Notes: generated by a model from the letters alone, not told the origin. A DNA stretch of 23,681 nucleotides from Phyllobacteriaceae bacterium UBA1059 (GCA_002316345.1 DCDI01000136.1:1174-24854), one strand, 5' to 3'. Numbered from the stretch's first letter, positions 8,360-16,159 are shown. Program-made: numbers and translations.

Positions 8360-8401
8360 CTTAAGTTGCCGGGGGCCTTTCGGCTCACAAATTAGAAGTC
8401 C

Positions 8402-9049
8402 TCAGGTGATCGGCGTCAGGTAGATTTCCACGCGCCGGTTCTGTGCACGGCCGGACTCGTTGGCATTGGATGCGATCGGCTGCGTTTCACCATAGCCGTT
8501 GACTGCGAAGCGACGGGGGTCAACGCCCCGTGCACCCAGGTAATCCGCGACCGAGCTCGCACGACGCTGAGACAAGGCATAGTTGTGGCTGTCGCTGCCA
8601 GTGGAGTCCGTATGACCGTTCACATCGACGATGGTCTGGTTGTACTTCTTCAGCACAAGTCCGACCGCGTTCAGCGTGCCGTAGAAGCCCGGCATGACCG
8701 AATCCTGATCGGTGGCGAAGGTGATGTTGGACGGCATGTTCAGCACGATGCGGTCGCCCTGGCGGCTGACCGATACGCCCGAACCCTGCAACTGAGCACG
8801 CAGCTCGGCTTCCTGCCGATCCATGTAAACGCCAACGGCACCACCGGCCAAGGCACCCACGCCTGCGCCGATCAGAGCATTGCGGCGATCATTGCCGCCG
8901 GCCAACATGCCGCCCAGTGCACCGATGCCAGCACCAAGTGCCGCACCCCCGGCGGTGTTCGAAATCTTTTGCTCACCCGTGTAAGGATCCGTGGTGCATG
9001 CGCCGAGAAGCAACGCTCCGGCGACGGTGGTGGCTACGATCAAGCGCAA
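8402..9049 (-). CDS. OmpA-family outer-membrane lipoprotein with glycine zipper
   Basis: A 215-residue protein that probably tethers the outer membrane to peptidoglycan. Its lipoprotein signal ends in a lipobox LLLGAC. Then come two glycine-zipper hydrophobic stretches (GGAALGAGIGALGGMLAGG and ALIGAGVGALAGGAVG), and a C-terminal OmpA domain with GHTDSTGSDSHNYALSQRRA and NRRVEIYL, the peptidoglycan-binding signature. This architecture resembles the YiaD type. I chose the TTG at 9049: AAAGGGG lies a few bases upstream and it gives a compact lipoprotein signal. The ATG at 9109 lies in a terminator-like hairpin, has no ribosome site, and would bury the signal 20 residues in. The start is an inference, the family is clear. 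It is followed by its own terminator. Confidence 0.9.
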   Translation of the reverse strand: MRLIVATTVAGALLLGACTTDPYTGEQKISNTAGGAALGAGIGALGGMLAGGNDRRNALIGAGVGALAGGAVGVYMDRQEAELRAQLQGSGVSVSRQGDRIVLNMPSNITFATDQDSVMPGFYGTLNAVGLVLKKYNQTIVDVNGHTDSTGSDSHNYALSQRRASSVADYLGARGVDPRRFAVNGYGETQPIASNANESGRAQNRRVEIYLTPIT

Positions 9050-9078
9050 GGCAATCCCCTTTCCCTCACAAACACCAA

Positions 9079-9106
9079 AGCGACCGGCTTTGGTTGGCCG
9101 GTCGCT
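9079..9106 (-). terminator. Hairpin ending the 63-residue stress protein gene
   Basis: A perfect 10-bp inverted repeat (9079-9088 with 9097-9106) around an 8-base loop, 42 bases after the stop of the small upstream gene. On the minus strand it is followed by a T-rich but broken run (TTTGGTGTTTG), so termination may be partial and allow read-through into the lipoprotein gene. Confidence 0.65.
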
Positions 9107-9148
9107 CATAGCACAAAATAAGGCAAAAGGTGGATCGAGCCTGCCGGT

Positions 9149-9340
9149 CTACTCTTCCGGCGCGCCTGGCTTGGTCGGATTTGTCATTGAAACAGGATCG
9201 CTGGCCGGGAAAGTGTCTTCGAGGCTGTCCTCGAGCTTGCCGTCCTTCTTGTCTCGCGCTTTATCCGCCTGCTCTTTCTGGAGCGATTTCACCGCCGGCG
9301 ATTCGGCGGCAGGGCTCTTGTTGGTGTCTTCGGCGACCAT
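9149..9340 (-). CDS. Small hydrophilic protein with FPASDP motif, probably stress-induced
   Basis: A 63-residue, highly charged protein without signal peptide or membrane segment. Its C-terminal part, LEDSLEDTFPASDPVS, matches a motif I associate with short hypothetical proteins of rhizobia and relatives; no function is known to me. The ATG at 9340 is chosen because GGAGG stands seven bases before it; an in-frame ATG at 9370 would lie upstream of the expected transcription start. A perfect EcfG-type promoter (9371-9395) sits just upstream, which predicts membership in the PhyR-EcfG general stress regulon. Disordered, Lys/Glu/Ala-rich composition would suit a desiccation- or stress-type protein, but that is inference. 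Confidence 0.8.
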   Translation of the reverse strand: MVAEDTNKSPAAESPAVKSLQKEQADKARDKKDGKLEDSLEDTFPASDPVSMTNPTKPGAPEE

Positions 9341-9370
9341 GGCTAAACCTCCAGCTTTGATCGTCTTCAA

Positions 9371-9395
9371 AACGCGGGAGACCGAGGCTTGTTCC
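9371..9395 (-). promoter_or_regulatory. EcfG-type general stress promoter
   Basis: On the minus strand GGAAC (complement of 9391-9395) and CGTT (complement of 9371-9374) are separated by exactly 16 bases, which matches the alphaproteobacterial EcfG consensus GGAAC-N16/17-CGTT. The predicted start of transcription near 9364 would leave a leader of about 24 bases before the ATG at 9340. Confidence 0.8.
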
Positions 9396-9805
9396 GGGAT
9401 GATCGTTCATCCTCGTGTTGGACGTTCATCATCCTCCTCGTGGAACGCCATGAACGCTGTCTTGTACTCAGTAGAAGCTGCCGGCGGGCTAAATGCGCGG
9501 GTCTGAGTTGGCGAAGAGTTGCGCCTTGATGAAACAAGCGCTCGCGCTTTTTGTAGAAGAAGCTTGGCCAAAAGGCTGACGTTCAACGATCCGTCTCGCG
9601 GCTTTAGCTTTACATGATAAGCCTGAGACGACGCATCGCGTTCTGCCAAGCCGGTGTTGTTTCGAGAGTTCCTCACCACGCACTCAATACAACCTGAAAT
9701 TGCAGAGTGCTGTAAAGCTCGGCAGCTTACTTTTCCGTTTCAGAAACGTACCGGAATTGAATCAACCGGTATCATCGGTCCATGCAGCTGGACGTGTTCC
9801 CGCCA
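9396..9805. other. Gene-poor gap between the small stress gene and cckA
   Basis: No convincing gene. A 90-codon minus-strand frame (9407-9679) starts with GTG, lacks a ribosome site and shows no recognisable domain. Close to the cckA end are two small palindromes: CGTTTC/GAAACG with one central base (9736-9748), and TACCGG/CCGGTA arms with an inner paired tetrad (9749-9771). The second could form a hairpin about 35 bases after the cckA stop but lacks a T run. There is no clear cckA terminator. Confidence 0.55.
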
Positions 9806-12409
9806 TTAAACCTTGCCGTTACCGCCTTCCAGAACGTCTTTGACCGTTGATGCGAGCTGCTTCAGCGAGAAAGGCTTTGGCAGAAAGCCGAACTGAGCGT
9901 CGGCCGGCAGATTTTTGGCGAAAGCATCTTCTGCATAACCGGATACGAAAATGAATTTGATATCGGGCTGGCGCTGGCGCAACTCGCCGAGCAAGGTCGG
10001 TCCGTCCATTTCCGGCATCACCACATCCGACACGACAATGTCGATCTTGCCGTCCAGCTCCTCGAAGATTTCCAGCGCTTCGACACCCGACGAGGCTTCA
10101 TGAACGGTGTAGCCACGCGAGGTCAGAACGCGCACGCCACCCATGCGTACGGCATCTTCGTCTTCCACCAGAAGCACGGTCGCCGATCCCGATAAGTCCT
10201 GTGAAGCCGACGCGGCAGGCGTCGGGACCGCCGGCGTTTCCACGGCTTCGGCCGGCCGCGTCTCGCTGGCGGCAGACACTTCAACGATGTGGCGTGGCAG
10301 GAAGATCCGGAACGTGGCGCCACTGCCGACTTCCGAGTCGCAGAAGATATAACCGCCGGTTTGCTTGATGATGCCGTACACCATCGACAGGCCGAGCCCG
10401 GTGCCCTCGCCCACGCCCTTCGTCGTGAAGAACGGCTCGAAGATCTTCTTCATGACCTCCGGCGCGATGCCGCTGCCGCTGTCTTGCACCTCGACCACGA
10501 CGTAGTCGGCTTCGGGAAGTTCGCGATAGCCGTAGCGGCTGCTTTCCTCGGTGGCGACATTGAGCGTGCGCACCGTCAAACCGCCCCCCCCGGGCATGGC
10601 ATCGCGCGCATTGACCACGAGGTTGACGATGACCTGTTCGAACTGGCCGATATCCGCCCGTACCGGCCACAAATCACGACCGTGATCGATCTGGAGCTTG
10701 ATCTTGTTGCCGACGAGACGCGCCAGCAGCATGCGCAGATCGGCCAGCACGTCGGTGAGGTTCAGCACCTGCGGCCTCAGCGTCTGCTTGCGCGAGAAAG
10801 CCAGAAGCTGGCGCACGAGCGAGGCCGCGCGATTGGCATTCTGCTTGATGTTCATGATGTCCGGGAAGGAAGGATCGGACGGACGGTGGTTGGTTAGAAG
10901 CAGATCGGACGCCATGATGATGGCGGTCAGAACGTTGTTGAAGTCATGCGCGATGCCGCCCGCAAGCTGACCGACGGCCTGCATCTTCTGGCTCTGCGCC
11001 ATCTGATTTTCGAGGGCCTTCTGCTCGGTCGTTTCCACGACATAAACGATTGCCGCTTCTTCAGCGCCTTCGCTGTCGCTCAGATCGGCCACGGCGTTGA
11101 CGTAAACACGCATGTGCCGCTCTTCATTGTTGGGCAGCACGGTGTCGATCGGTGCAATATCGGCCTGCCGCTGGCGGGCTTTTTCCAATGCCGCATGGAA
11201 GGCCGGGCGGTCGCGATCGTGGATCACGGAGTCCAGCCGAACGCGGCGGTCGATCGCGTCGCGGTCCACCACCGTCGAGAACAGCGACAGGAACGGTGCG
11301 TTGGTGCGCAGGATGCGGCCCTGCGCGTCTACGCCGGCAATGGCCATCGGCGTCGAATTGAAGAAGCGAGTGAAGCGGACTTCGGAAGCACGCAGGTCGG
11401 CAGACGAATCTTCGCCTTCCGTGCGGTTGAGGACGATAGTGCGCGAGGCGGCCGGCACACCGTCGCGGGTCGCCGACACACGGTGCATGAAGCGAACGGG
11501 CAGCGCTTCGCCGGATGTGGTGGCGAGATCGAGATCGATCACCGCGTTGCGCGTCGTGCCGGGATCGGCTTTGACCGAGCGGATCAGCGCCATGCCGTCG
11601 CCGGCCACGATCTCGCGCAGCGTGACGGAGCCTGGCGTGAAGTTGGCGAGGTCGACGCCCAACCACTCCGCCAGGGTCGCGTTGATATAAGTGACGCGGC
11701 CATCCGGGTCGGCGGCAAAGAAGCCGGCTGGGGCATGGTCGAGGTGGTCGATGGCTTTTTGCAGATCGAGGAAGAAGCGCTCCTGCTCGGCGCGTTCTTC
11801 CGAAATGTCGGCGATCTGCCAGGCATTGACGGGCTGGCGTTCACCGGGCATGCGGAAGGGCCGTGCAACCACGCGATACCAATGCGCGCCGGCTTCCGCA
11901 CCCGGCTGAATCGCCTGAGGAAGCCGGAATTCACCGTCGCTACCGCGCCCTTTCCGCAAACCGGACGCGAGCCGGTAGATCGTTTCCGATGCTTCAGGCA
12001 GGTCCGACAGCATGCCCTCGACCGTCTTGATGTCGGCAGCCGAGGTTGTGCCAGTCATATCGGCATAGGAGCGGTTGGCGTAAAGGACGCGGTTCTTGGC
12101 ATCGGTAACCAGCAGGCCCTGCCCCATCGTGTCGACGAAAGCCTTGGACAGATCATCGGTGCTGGAACGCGGCGCGATCTGAACGAAGCCGATCGCCGTG
12201 GCGAAAAGATAGCCGACGCCGATCATCGCCAGCATGCCGAGCATGCCGAGCATGAACGGATCGCCGAGACGATCGCGGAAGATCGTGAAGATGAAGGCGG
12301 CGACCACCAGAACGCCGATGAAGATCAGCAGCCGCGTTACGGTTCCCGGCCGCGTGTTTTGATCCACGATCGGCGCGGTCGAAACCGTTTCCTTCTGATC
12401 TTTGGCCAT
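9806..12409 (-). CDS. cckA: Cell-cycle hybrid histidine kinase CckA
   Basis: Membrane-bound kinase/phosphatase at the top of the CckA-ChpT-CtrA phosphorelay of alphaproteobacteria. Residue order (867 aa): two transmembrane helices (about 26-44 and 52-76), then three PAS-like regions up to about 460, a HisKA domain with phospho-acceptor His488 in GGIAHDFNNVL, an ATPase domain (VINLVVNARDAMPGGGG; DSGSGIAPEVMKKIFEPFF; GEGTGLGLSMVYGI), a Pro/Ala linker, and a C-terminal receiver with Asp795 in VVSDVVMPEMDG and the GYAEDAF end. The NARDAM form of the N box and the HDFNN H box are typical of CckA. The ATG at 12409 is preferred; a GTG at 12448 adds 13 residues and neither site has a strong ribosome sequence. 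It diverges from the fliO-like gene. Confidence 0.94.
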   Translation of the reverse strand: MAKDQKETVSTAPIVDQNTRPGTVTRLLIFIGVLVVAAFIFTIFRDRLGDPFMLGMLGMLAMIGVGYLFATAIGFVQIAPRSSTDDLSKAFVDTMGQGLLVTDAKNRVLYANRSYADMTGTTSAADIKTVEGMLSDLPEASETIYRLASGLRKGRGSDGEFRLPQAIQPGAEAGAHWYRVVARPFRMPGERQPVNAWQIADISEERAEQERFFLDLQKAIDHLDHAPAGFFAADPDGRVTYINATLAEWLGVDLANFTPGSVTLREIVAGDGMALIRSVKADPGTTRNAVIDLDLATTSGEALPVRFMHRVSATRDGVPAASRTIVLNRTEGEDSSADLRASEVRFTRFFNSTPMAIAGVDAQGRILRTNAPFLSLFSTVVDRDAIDRRVRLDSVIHDRDRPAFHAALEKARQRQADIAPIDTVLPNNEERHMRVYVNAVADLSDSEGAEEAAIVYVVETTEQKALENQMAQSQKMQAVGQLAGGIAHDFNNVLTAIIMASDLLLTNHRPSDPSFPDIMNIKQNANRAASLVRQLLAFSRKQTLRPQVLNLTDVLADLRMLLARLVGNKIKLQIDHGRDLWPVRADIGQFEQVIVNLVVNARDAMPGGGGLTVRTLNVATEESSRYGYRELPEADYVVVEVQDSGSGIAPEVMKKIFEPFFTTKGVGEGTGLGLSMVYGIIKQTGGYIFCDSEVGSGATFRIFLPRHIVEVSAASETRPAEAVETPAVPTPAASASQDLSGSATVLLVEDEDAVRMGGVRVLTSRGYTVHEASSGVEALEIFEELDGKIDIVVSDVVMPEMDGPTLLGELRQRQPDIKFIFVSGYAEDAFAKNLPADAQFGFLPKPFSLKQLASTVKDVLEGGNGKV

Positions 12410-12574
12410 GCGTTTTCGCCCGATTCCCTGCTTGGCCGTTTGAATCACATTCCAGGCGCAGCGGAAAGGTCCGCCCCATCTTGTAAAGGCAGGGGCTCCG
12501 CCTAGCTTGCTGGAAAGGATTGTGCGTGGTTACTGTGCCACAGGTCACAGAACAAGAATGCAAGGAGGCTGACT

Positions 12575-13378
12575 TTGCTCGCCTGGTTTGAGTCGATTGT
12601 CGGCCCGGAATATGCGCCTGCCGCCATGTGGACGATCATCGCCATTGTCGCGCTGATCGTCTTGTTGATCGTGCTGCGCCTGTTGCGCGGCCTGTCTTCC
12701 GGCACCTTCGTGATGGGCGGCCGCAACCGCAAGGCTCGGCTGGCTGTGATGGACGCCACCGCCGTGGACGCCAATCGTCGTCTGGTTCTGGTACGTCGCG
12801 ACGAGGTAGAGCACCTCATCCTGATCGGCGGTCCGACGGATGTGGTCGTCGAGCAGAATATCCGGCCCTACGCGCCGACGCGCGCCCATGGCGAGCCGGA
12901 CGCTTTCGCCCCGGTAGCCCATCAAGCTGCGCCGGTTACCCGGTCCACGCGCGACGTTCACGATCTGCCCGTCGCTCCACCACCAGCCCCTGCACCGCGT
13001 GCGGTTGAACGGCCTGCGCCTGCCCCTCAACAACGTGCGGCAGCTCCTGCTGTGCAGCCGCAACCCGCTCCGCGTCAGCAAGTGCCGCAGCAAGCCTATC
13101 CGGAGCCTGCACCTACTGTAGCGCAGCCTGCACCGGAAGCGCCTTACACGCCACCTGTCTCACCGGCAGTGGAACGACCGGTTGCACCTCCGATAGCTCC
13201 GTCGGTGCAGCGCGATTTTGCAGCACCACCAGTGTCCGTCCGGTCTGAGCCAACCTTGGACGTTGCGCCCCGTACACCTGCGCCTGTTGCTACCCAGCGG
13301 CCTTCTGACGATGACAGCGCGCTGGAAGACGAGATGAATCGACTGCTAAGCGGCTTCGACACCGAACCAAAGCGGTGA
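12575..13378 (+). CDS. FliO-like membrane protein with long Pro/Ala-rich tail
   Basis: A 267-residue protein. One transmembrane helix (about residues 17-38, AMWTIIAIVALIVLLIVLRL) is followed by a FliO-type beta-rich module (RKARLAVMDATAVDANRRLVL, VEHLILIGGPTDVVVEQNI, residues 52-96). FliO assists assembly of the flagellar type III export gate. Residues about 110-250 are a low-complexity Pro/Ala/Gln tail and the end is acidic (DDDSALEDEMNRLLSGFD). The start is TTG at 12575 with an ideal AAGGAGG six bases upstream. It stands alone, divergent from cckA and away from flagellar genes, so it may be a FliO relative with an envelope or cell-cycle role instead. I am confident in the fold similarity, less so in flagellar function. 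Confidence 0.68.
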   Translation: MLAWFESIVGPEYAPAAMWTIIAIVALIVLLIVLRLLRGLSSGTFVMGGRNRKARLAVMDATAVDANRRLVLVRRDEVEHLILIGGPTDVVVEQNIRPYAPTRAHGEPDAFAPVAHQAAPVTRSTRDVHDLPVAPPPAPAPRAVERPAPAPQQRAAAPAVQPQPAPRQQVPQQAYPEPAPTVAQPAPEAPYTPPVSPAVERPVAPPIAPSVQRDFAAPPVSVRSEPTLDVAPRTPAPVATQRPSDDDSALEDEMNRLLSGFDTEPKR

Positions 13379-13383
13379 AACAG

Positions 13384-13412
13384 AAAAGGCGCTTCCCTCG
13401 GAAGCGCCTTTT
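13384..13412. terminator. Bidirectional terminator between fliO-like gene and dksA
   Basis: A perfect 13-bp inverted repeat (13384-13396 with 13400-13412) around a 3-base loop. The A run on the left and T run on the right serve both strands. It separates convergent genes ending at 13378 and 13437. Confidence 0.95.
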
Positions 13413-13436
13413 TGATGTTTTTGGAGACGAGGTGCC

Positions 13437-13853
13437 TTAGTCGTCCCGATAGACCTTTTCGCGGCGCTCATGGCGTTCCTGGGCTTCGATCGACAAAGTC
13501 GCGATCGGCCGCGCATCGAGGCGCTTCAAAGAAATCGGCTCACCTGTTTCCTCACAGAAGCCATAGGTGCCTTCGTCCAAACGGAAGAGCGCCGCATCGA
13601 TCTTGGAGATCAGCTTGCGCTGACGGTCACGCGCGCGCAGCTCGATCGAACGATCGGTTTCCGAAGAAGCACGATCGGCAAAATCGGGGTGGTTGGCATT
13701 CTCTCGCTGGAGAATTTCCAGCGTCTCGCGCGCTTCACGAAGAATGTCGTTCTTCCAAGCCACGAGCTTGGCGCGGAAGTACGAGCGCTGCCGATCATTC
13801 ATAAACGGCTCGTCTTCGGAGGGTACATATTCGTCAATCACGAGCGCGTTCAT
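13437..13853 (-). CDS. dksA: RNA polymerase-binding transcription factor DksA
   Basis: A 138-residue DksA, which binds in the RNA polymerase secondary channel and, with ppGpp, adjusts rRNA and amino-acid promoters. The coiled-coil tip keeps the D-x-x-D-R-A motif (Asp57, Asp60, Ala62). The zinc-finger region keeps only the first cysteine (Cys100 in YGFCEETGEP); the other three positions are Thr103, Ser121 and Ala124, so this form should not bind zinc in the E. coli manner. Single-cysteine DksA proteins are known in alphaproteobacteria. The ATG at 13853 is chosen (GGGGTGAG just upstream; the family begins here). The frame stays open to 13934 without similarity. A GANTC methylation site (13856-13860) sits directly before the start. 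Confidence 0.94.
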   Translation of the reverse strand: MNALVIDEYVPSEDEPFMNDRQRSYFRAKLVAWKNDILREARETLEILQRENANHPDFADRASSETDRSIELRARDRQRKLISKIDAALFRLDEGTYGFCEETGEPISLKRLDARPIATLSIEAQERHERREKVYRDD

Positions 13854-14052
13854 AAGACTCACCCCACAACATTGAACCCGGCGCCTATATATTTCGGGAG
13901 AATACCCCGCACAAGCGGCTTGTGGCAGCGACACGCAAAAGTTAATCTTTGCTATAAGCGCAAGAGGATCAATGACTTACCGGAGCGCTCCTTGCGTCCG
14001 AAAGGAAGCTGTGCCTGTTTCAGCAGCAAACTGACTGTCATCAGAACAAGAA

Positions 14053-14121
14053 ATGATGGACACAAAGAAGCTGTATAGCGGCCAGTATATGCAGGCTTTC
14101 TCAAGCAAGTCCTACGACTAA
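14053..14121 (+). CDS. Possible 22-codon leader peptide before the SixA-like gene
   Basis: ATG ATG starts a short frame of 22 residues (beginning MMDTKKLYSG) whose TAA stop overlaps the AAGGGG ribosome site of the next gene. The start has only a weak AAGAA before it. Its stop position would place terminating ribosomes on the downstream start, so coupling is possible. No homologue is known to me. It could be chance; low confidence. Confidence 0.25.
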   Translation: MMDTKKLYSGQYMQAFSSKSYD

Positions 14122-14132
14122 AGGGGTAGATC

Positions 14133-14642
14133 ATCGCTAGCCGGCTTTATCTTCTGCGTCACGCCAAGGCCCGTTTTGCCTCTCCCGGCATGCGCGACTT
14201 TGATCGTCCGCTTGAACCAATTGGACAGGACGATGCGTCCGCGGTCGGCCGCGACATGGCCGAGCGGAACTGGATGCCCGACCTGGTGCTTTGCTCAACG
14301 GCAACGCGTGCCCAGCAGACATGGGACGGCTGCAGTGCAGAGCTTTCATCTGTACCGCCGACAAGGCTGATCGAGGATCTGTATAGCGCCGACGCCTCCG
14401 GCTACGTTCAGATCATCCAGGCATCGGGTGCGGGACAATCGCTGATGCTGGTCGGGCACAATCCGATGATTGAGGATGTGACGCTGGCGCTCGCGTCGCA
14501 TGACGATCCCCATGCCGAGCAACTTCGCCGGTCAGGCTTTCCTACTGCTGGCCTTGCCGTGATCGACTTCGAGGATGACATCGCGAACATCCAGCCTGGA
14601 ACAGGCCGCCTCATCGAAATCCTCAAGCCCGAAGGCCGCTAG
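14133..14642 (+). CDS. SixA-type phosphohistidine phosphatase (histidine phosphatase family), non-standard start
   Basis: A 169-residue enzyme of the histidine phosphatase superfamily, SixA branch, which removes phosphate from phosphohistidine in Hpt or PTS proteins. The catalytic pair is visible: Arg9-His10 in LYLLRHAKA, and His109 in LMLVGHNPMIED; DFDRPL and LCSTATRAQQTW are further family motifs. The first ATG (14190) comes after the catalytic RHA motif, so a start there would make a dead protein. Upstream the frame closes at TAG 14127-14129, and no ATG, GTG or TTG lies between. AAGGGG at 14121-14126 points to ATC at 14133 (six bases away), which gives the family-like start ASRLYLLRHAK. 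Thus an AUC start, or a base error in the sequence, is inferred. Just downstream are ycjX and ycjF homologues. Confidence 0.85.
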   Translation: MASRLYLLRHAKARFASPGMRDFDRPLEPIGQDDASAVGRDMAERNWMPDLVLCSTATRAQQTWDGCSAELSSVPPTRLIEDLYSADASGYVQIIQASGAGQSLMLVGHNPMIEDVTLALASHDDPHAEQLRRSGFPTAGLAVIDFEDDIANIQPGTGRLIEILKPEGR

Positions 14643-14698
14643 CATTTAAAAGGAAGCCGGACTCTCTATATGCGGCTCGGACTTTCACGGAGCCGGGC

Positions 14699-16159
14699 GT
14701 GGCATCTTCAATCACCAGTCTGACCGATGAAGCGCGGATTGCGCTCGACACACTGACTGGCCGCGCCAGCAATCTCGTCAATCCAACGCTGCGGATCGGT
14801 GTGACTGGCCTGTCGCGTGCGGGCAAGACCGTGTTCATTTCCGCGCTGGTGCACAATCTCCTGCATGGCGGCCGTCTGCCGCTGTTTGAGGCGCAAAAGT
14901 CCGGCCGCATTGCGCGCGCCTTTCTGGAAGAACAGCCCGACGACGCGGTTCCGCGCTTCCAGTATGAAGATCACATCCGCGCGCTGATCTACGATCGGAT
15001 TTGGCCGGACTCGACCCGGGCGATTTCCGAGCTTCGTCTGACCGTCGAATACGAGTCGGCATCAGGCTGGAACCGCATGTTCTCGCGCGGTCGTTTGTCG
15101 ATCGACATCGTGGATTATCCGGGAGAATGGCTGCTCGATTTGCCGCTTTTGGGCAAGACCTACGCGGAATTCTCCCGAGATGTGTTCGAACTTGCCGCTT
15201 TTCCCGTCCGTGCCGGGCTATCTCAGGAGTGGCGCGCACGCGCGGCGACCGTCGATCCGAATGCCGATGCCGACGAGATGACGGCACGCTCGCTTGCCGA
15301 GATCTTCACCGCCTATTTGAAGGCGGGCAAGGATGACAGCCGGGCTTTGTCCACGCTGCCGCCGGGGCGCTTTCTCATGCCGGGCGATCTCGAGGGCTCG
15401 CCGGCTCTGACCTTCGCACCTCTGCCCAATCTCAACGATGTAAGGCCGAGATCAGGCTCGCTGCATGCGATGATGGCGAGACGCTATGAGGCTTACAAGT
15501 CGCATGTGGTGAAGCCGTTCTTCCGCGAGCATGTCACGCGGCTGGATCGCCAGATCGTGTTGGTTGATGCCATGCAGGCCATGAACGCCGGTAGTGAGGC
15601 GGTTGCCGATCTGGAACGGGCGCTGACCGAGATCCTGAACTGCTTTCGCCAGGGACGCGGCAATCTGCTGACCGACCTGTTTTCGCGCCGCATCGACCGT
15701 ATCTTGATCGCTGCGACAAAGGCCGATCACATTCATCATGAAAGCCATGACCGGCTTCAGGCGATCGTTCGGCGTATTTCTGACCGGGCTATTGCGCGCG
15801 CTGATTTCTCCGGTGCAGCAGTCGATGTCGTTGCCATGGCCGCCGTGCGCGCGACCCGTGAAGGCACGGTCGGCGATGGGTCGGACGCATTGCCGGTCAT
15901 CATGGGAACACCACTGGCCGGTGAAACGATCGACGGCGAGCGGTTCGATGGAAAAACGGAAACAGCCATATTTCCCGGTGACTTGCCGGCGAAACCGGAT
16001 TCGATCTTTCAAGACGCTGATTCGAATTCTCATCCGATCCGCTTCGTGCGTTTCCGCCCTCCAAGGCTTGAGCGCAACACGGCCGGCATGACGCTGTCCC
16101 TGCCCCATATCCGTCTCGACCGCGCCTTGCAGTTCCTGCTGGGGGATCAACTCGCATGA
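14699..16159 (+). CDS. YcjX-family P-loop GTPase-like protein
   Basis: A 486-residue YcjX/DUF463 protein, as long as the family norm. The P-loop GLSRAGKT is at residues 37-44, and IDIVDYPGEWLLDLPL serves as the DxxG-type switch motif; AATKADHIHH resembles the NKxD base-specificity motif. In proteobacteria ycjX and ycjF are paired and stress-linked, with unclear roles. The start is GTG at 14699 with GGAG six bases before it. The stop overlaps the next start (ATGA), so the two proteins are made in step and probably act together at the membrane. It lies 56 bases after the SixA-like gene, probably in one operon. Confidence 0.92.
   Translation: MASSITSLTDEARIALDTLTGRASNLVNPTLRIGVTGLSRAGKTVFISALVHNLLHGGRLPLFEAQKSGRIARAFLEEQPDDAVPRFQYEDHIRALIYDRIWPDSTRAISELRLTVEYESASGWNRMFSRGRLSIDIVDYPGEWLLDLPLLGKTYAEFSRDVFELAAFPVRAGLSQEWRARAATVDPNADADEMTARSLAEIFTAYLKAGKDDSRALSTLPPGRFLMPGDLEGSPALTFAPLPNLNDVRPRSGSLHAMMARRYEAYKSHVVKPFFREHVTRLDRQIVLVDAMQAMNAGSEAVADLERALTEILNCFRQGRGNLLTDLFSRRIDRILIAATKADHIHHESHDRLQAIVRRISDRAIARADFSGAAVDVVAMAAVRATREGTVGDGSDALPVIMGTPLAGETIDGERFDGKTETAIFPGDLPAKPDSIFQDADSNSHPIRFVRFRPPRLERNTAGMTLSLPHIRLDRALQFLLGDQLA

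Noticed and set aside
8188..8388. A 66-codon minus-strand frame between the OmpA gene and recA
   Set aside because: It reads through the OmpA-gene terminator hairpin and has no ribosome site.
9407..9679. A 90-codon minus-strand frame in the cckA-downstream gap
   Set aside because: GTG start without a ribosome site, atypical composition, no known domain; kept as non-coding.
10946..12505. A 519-codon open frame on the plus strand, antisense to cckA
   Set aside because: Its composition (Arg/His/Gly-rich, no domain) is that of a GC-driven shadow. The opposite strand encodes a complete, motif-rich CckA.
13956..13972. TTAA-N7-TATA near the dksA promoter as a CtrA site
   Set aside because: One mismatch in an eight-base pattern in AT-richer intergenic DNA is too weak to call.
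13982..13991. Palindrome GGAGCGCTCC in the gap after the dksA promoter
   Set aside because: A single short palindrome without repetition, T run or clear position relative to a promoter.
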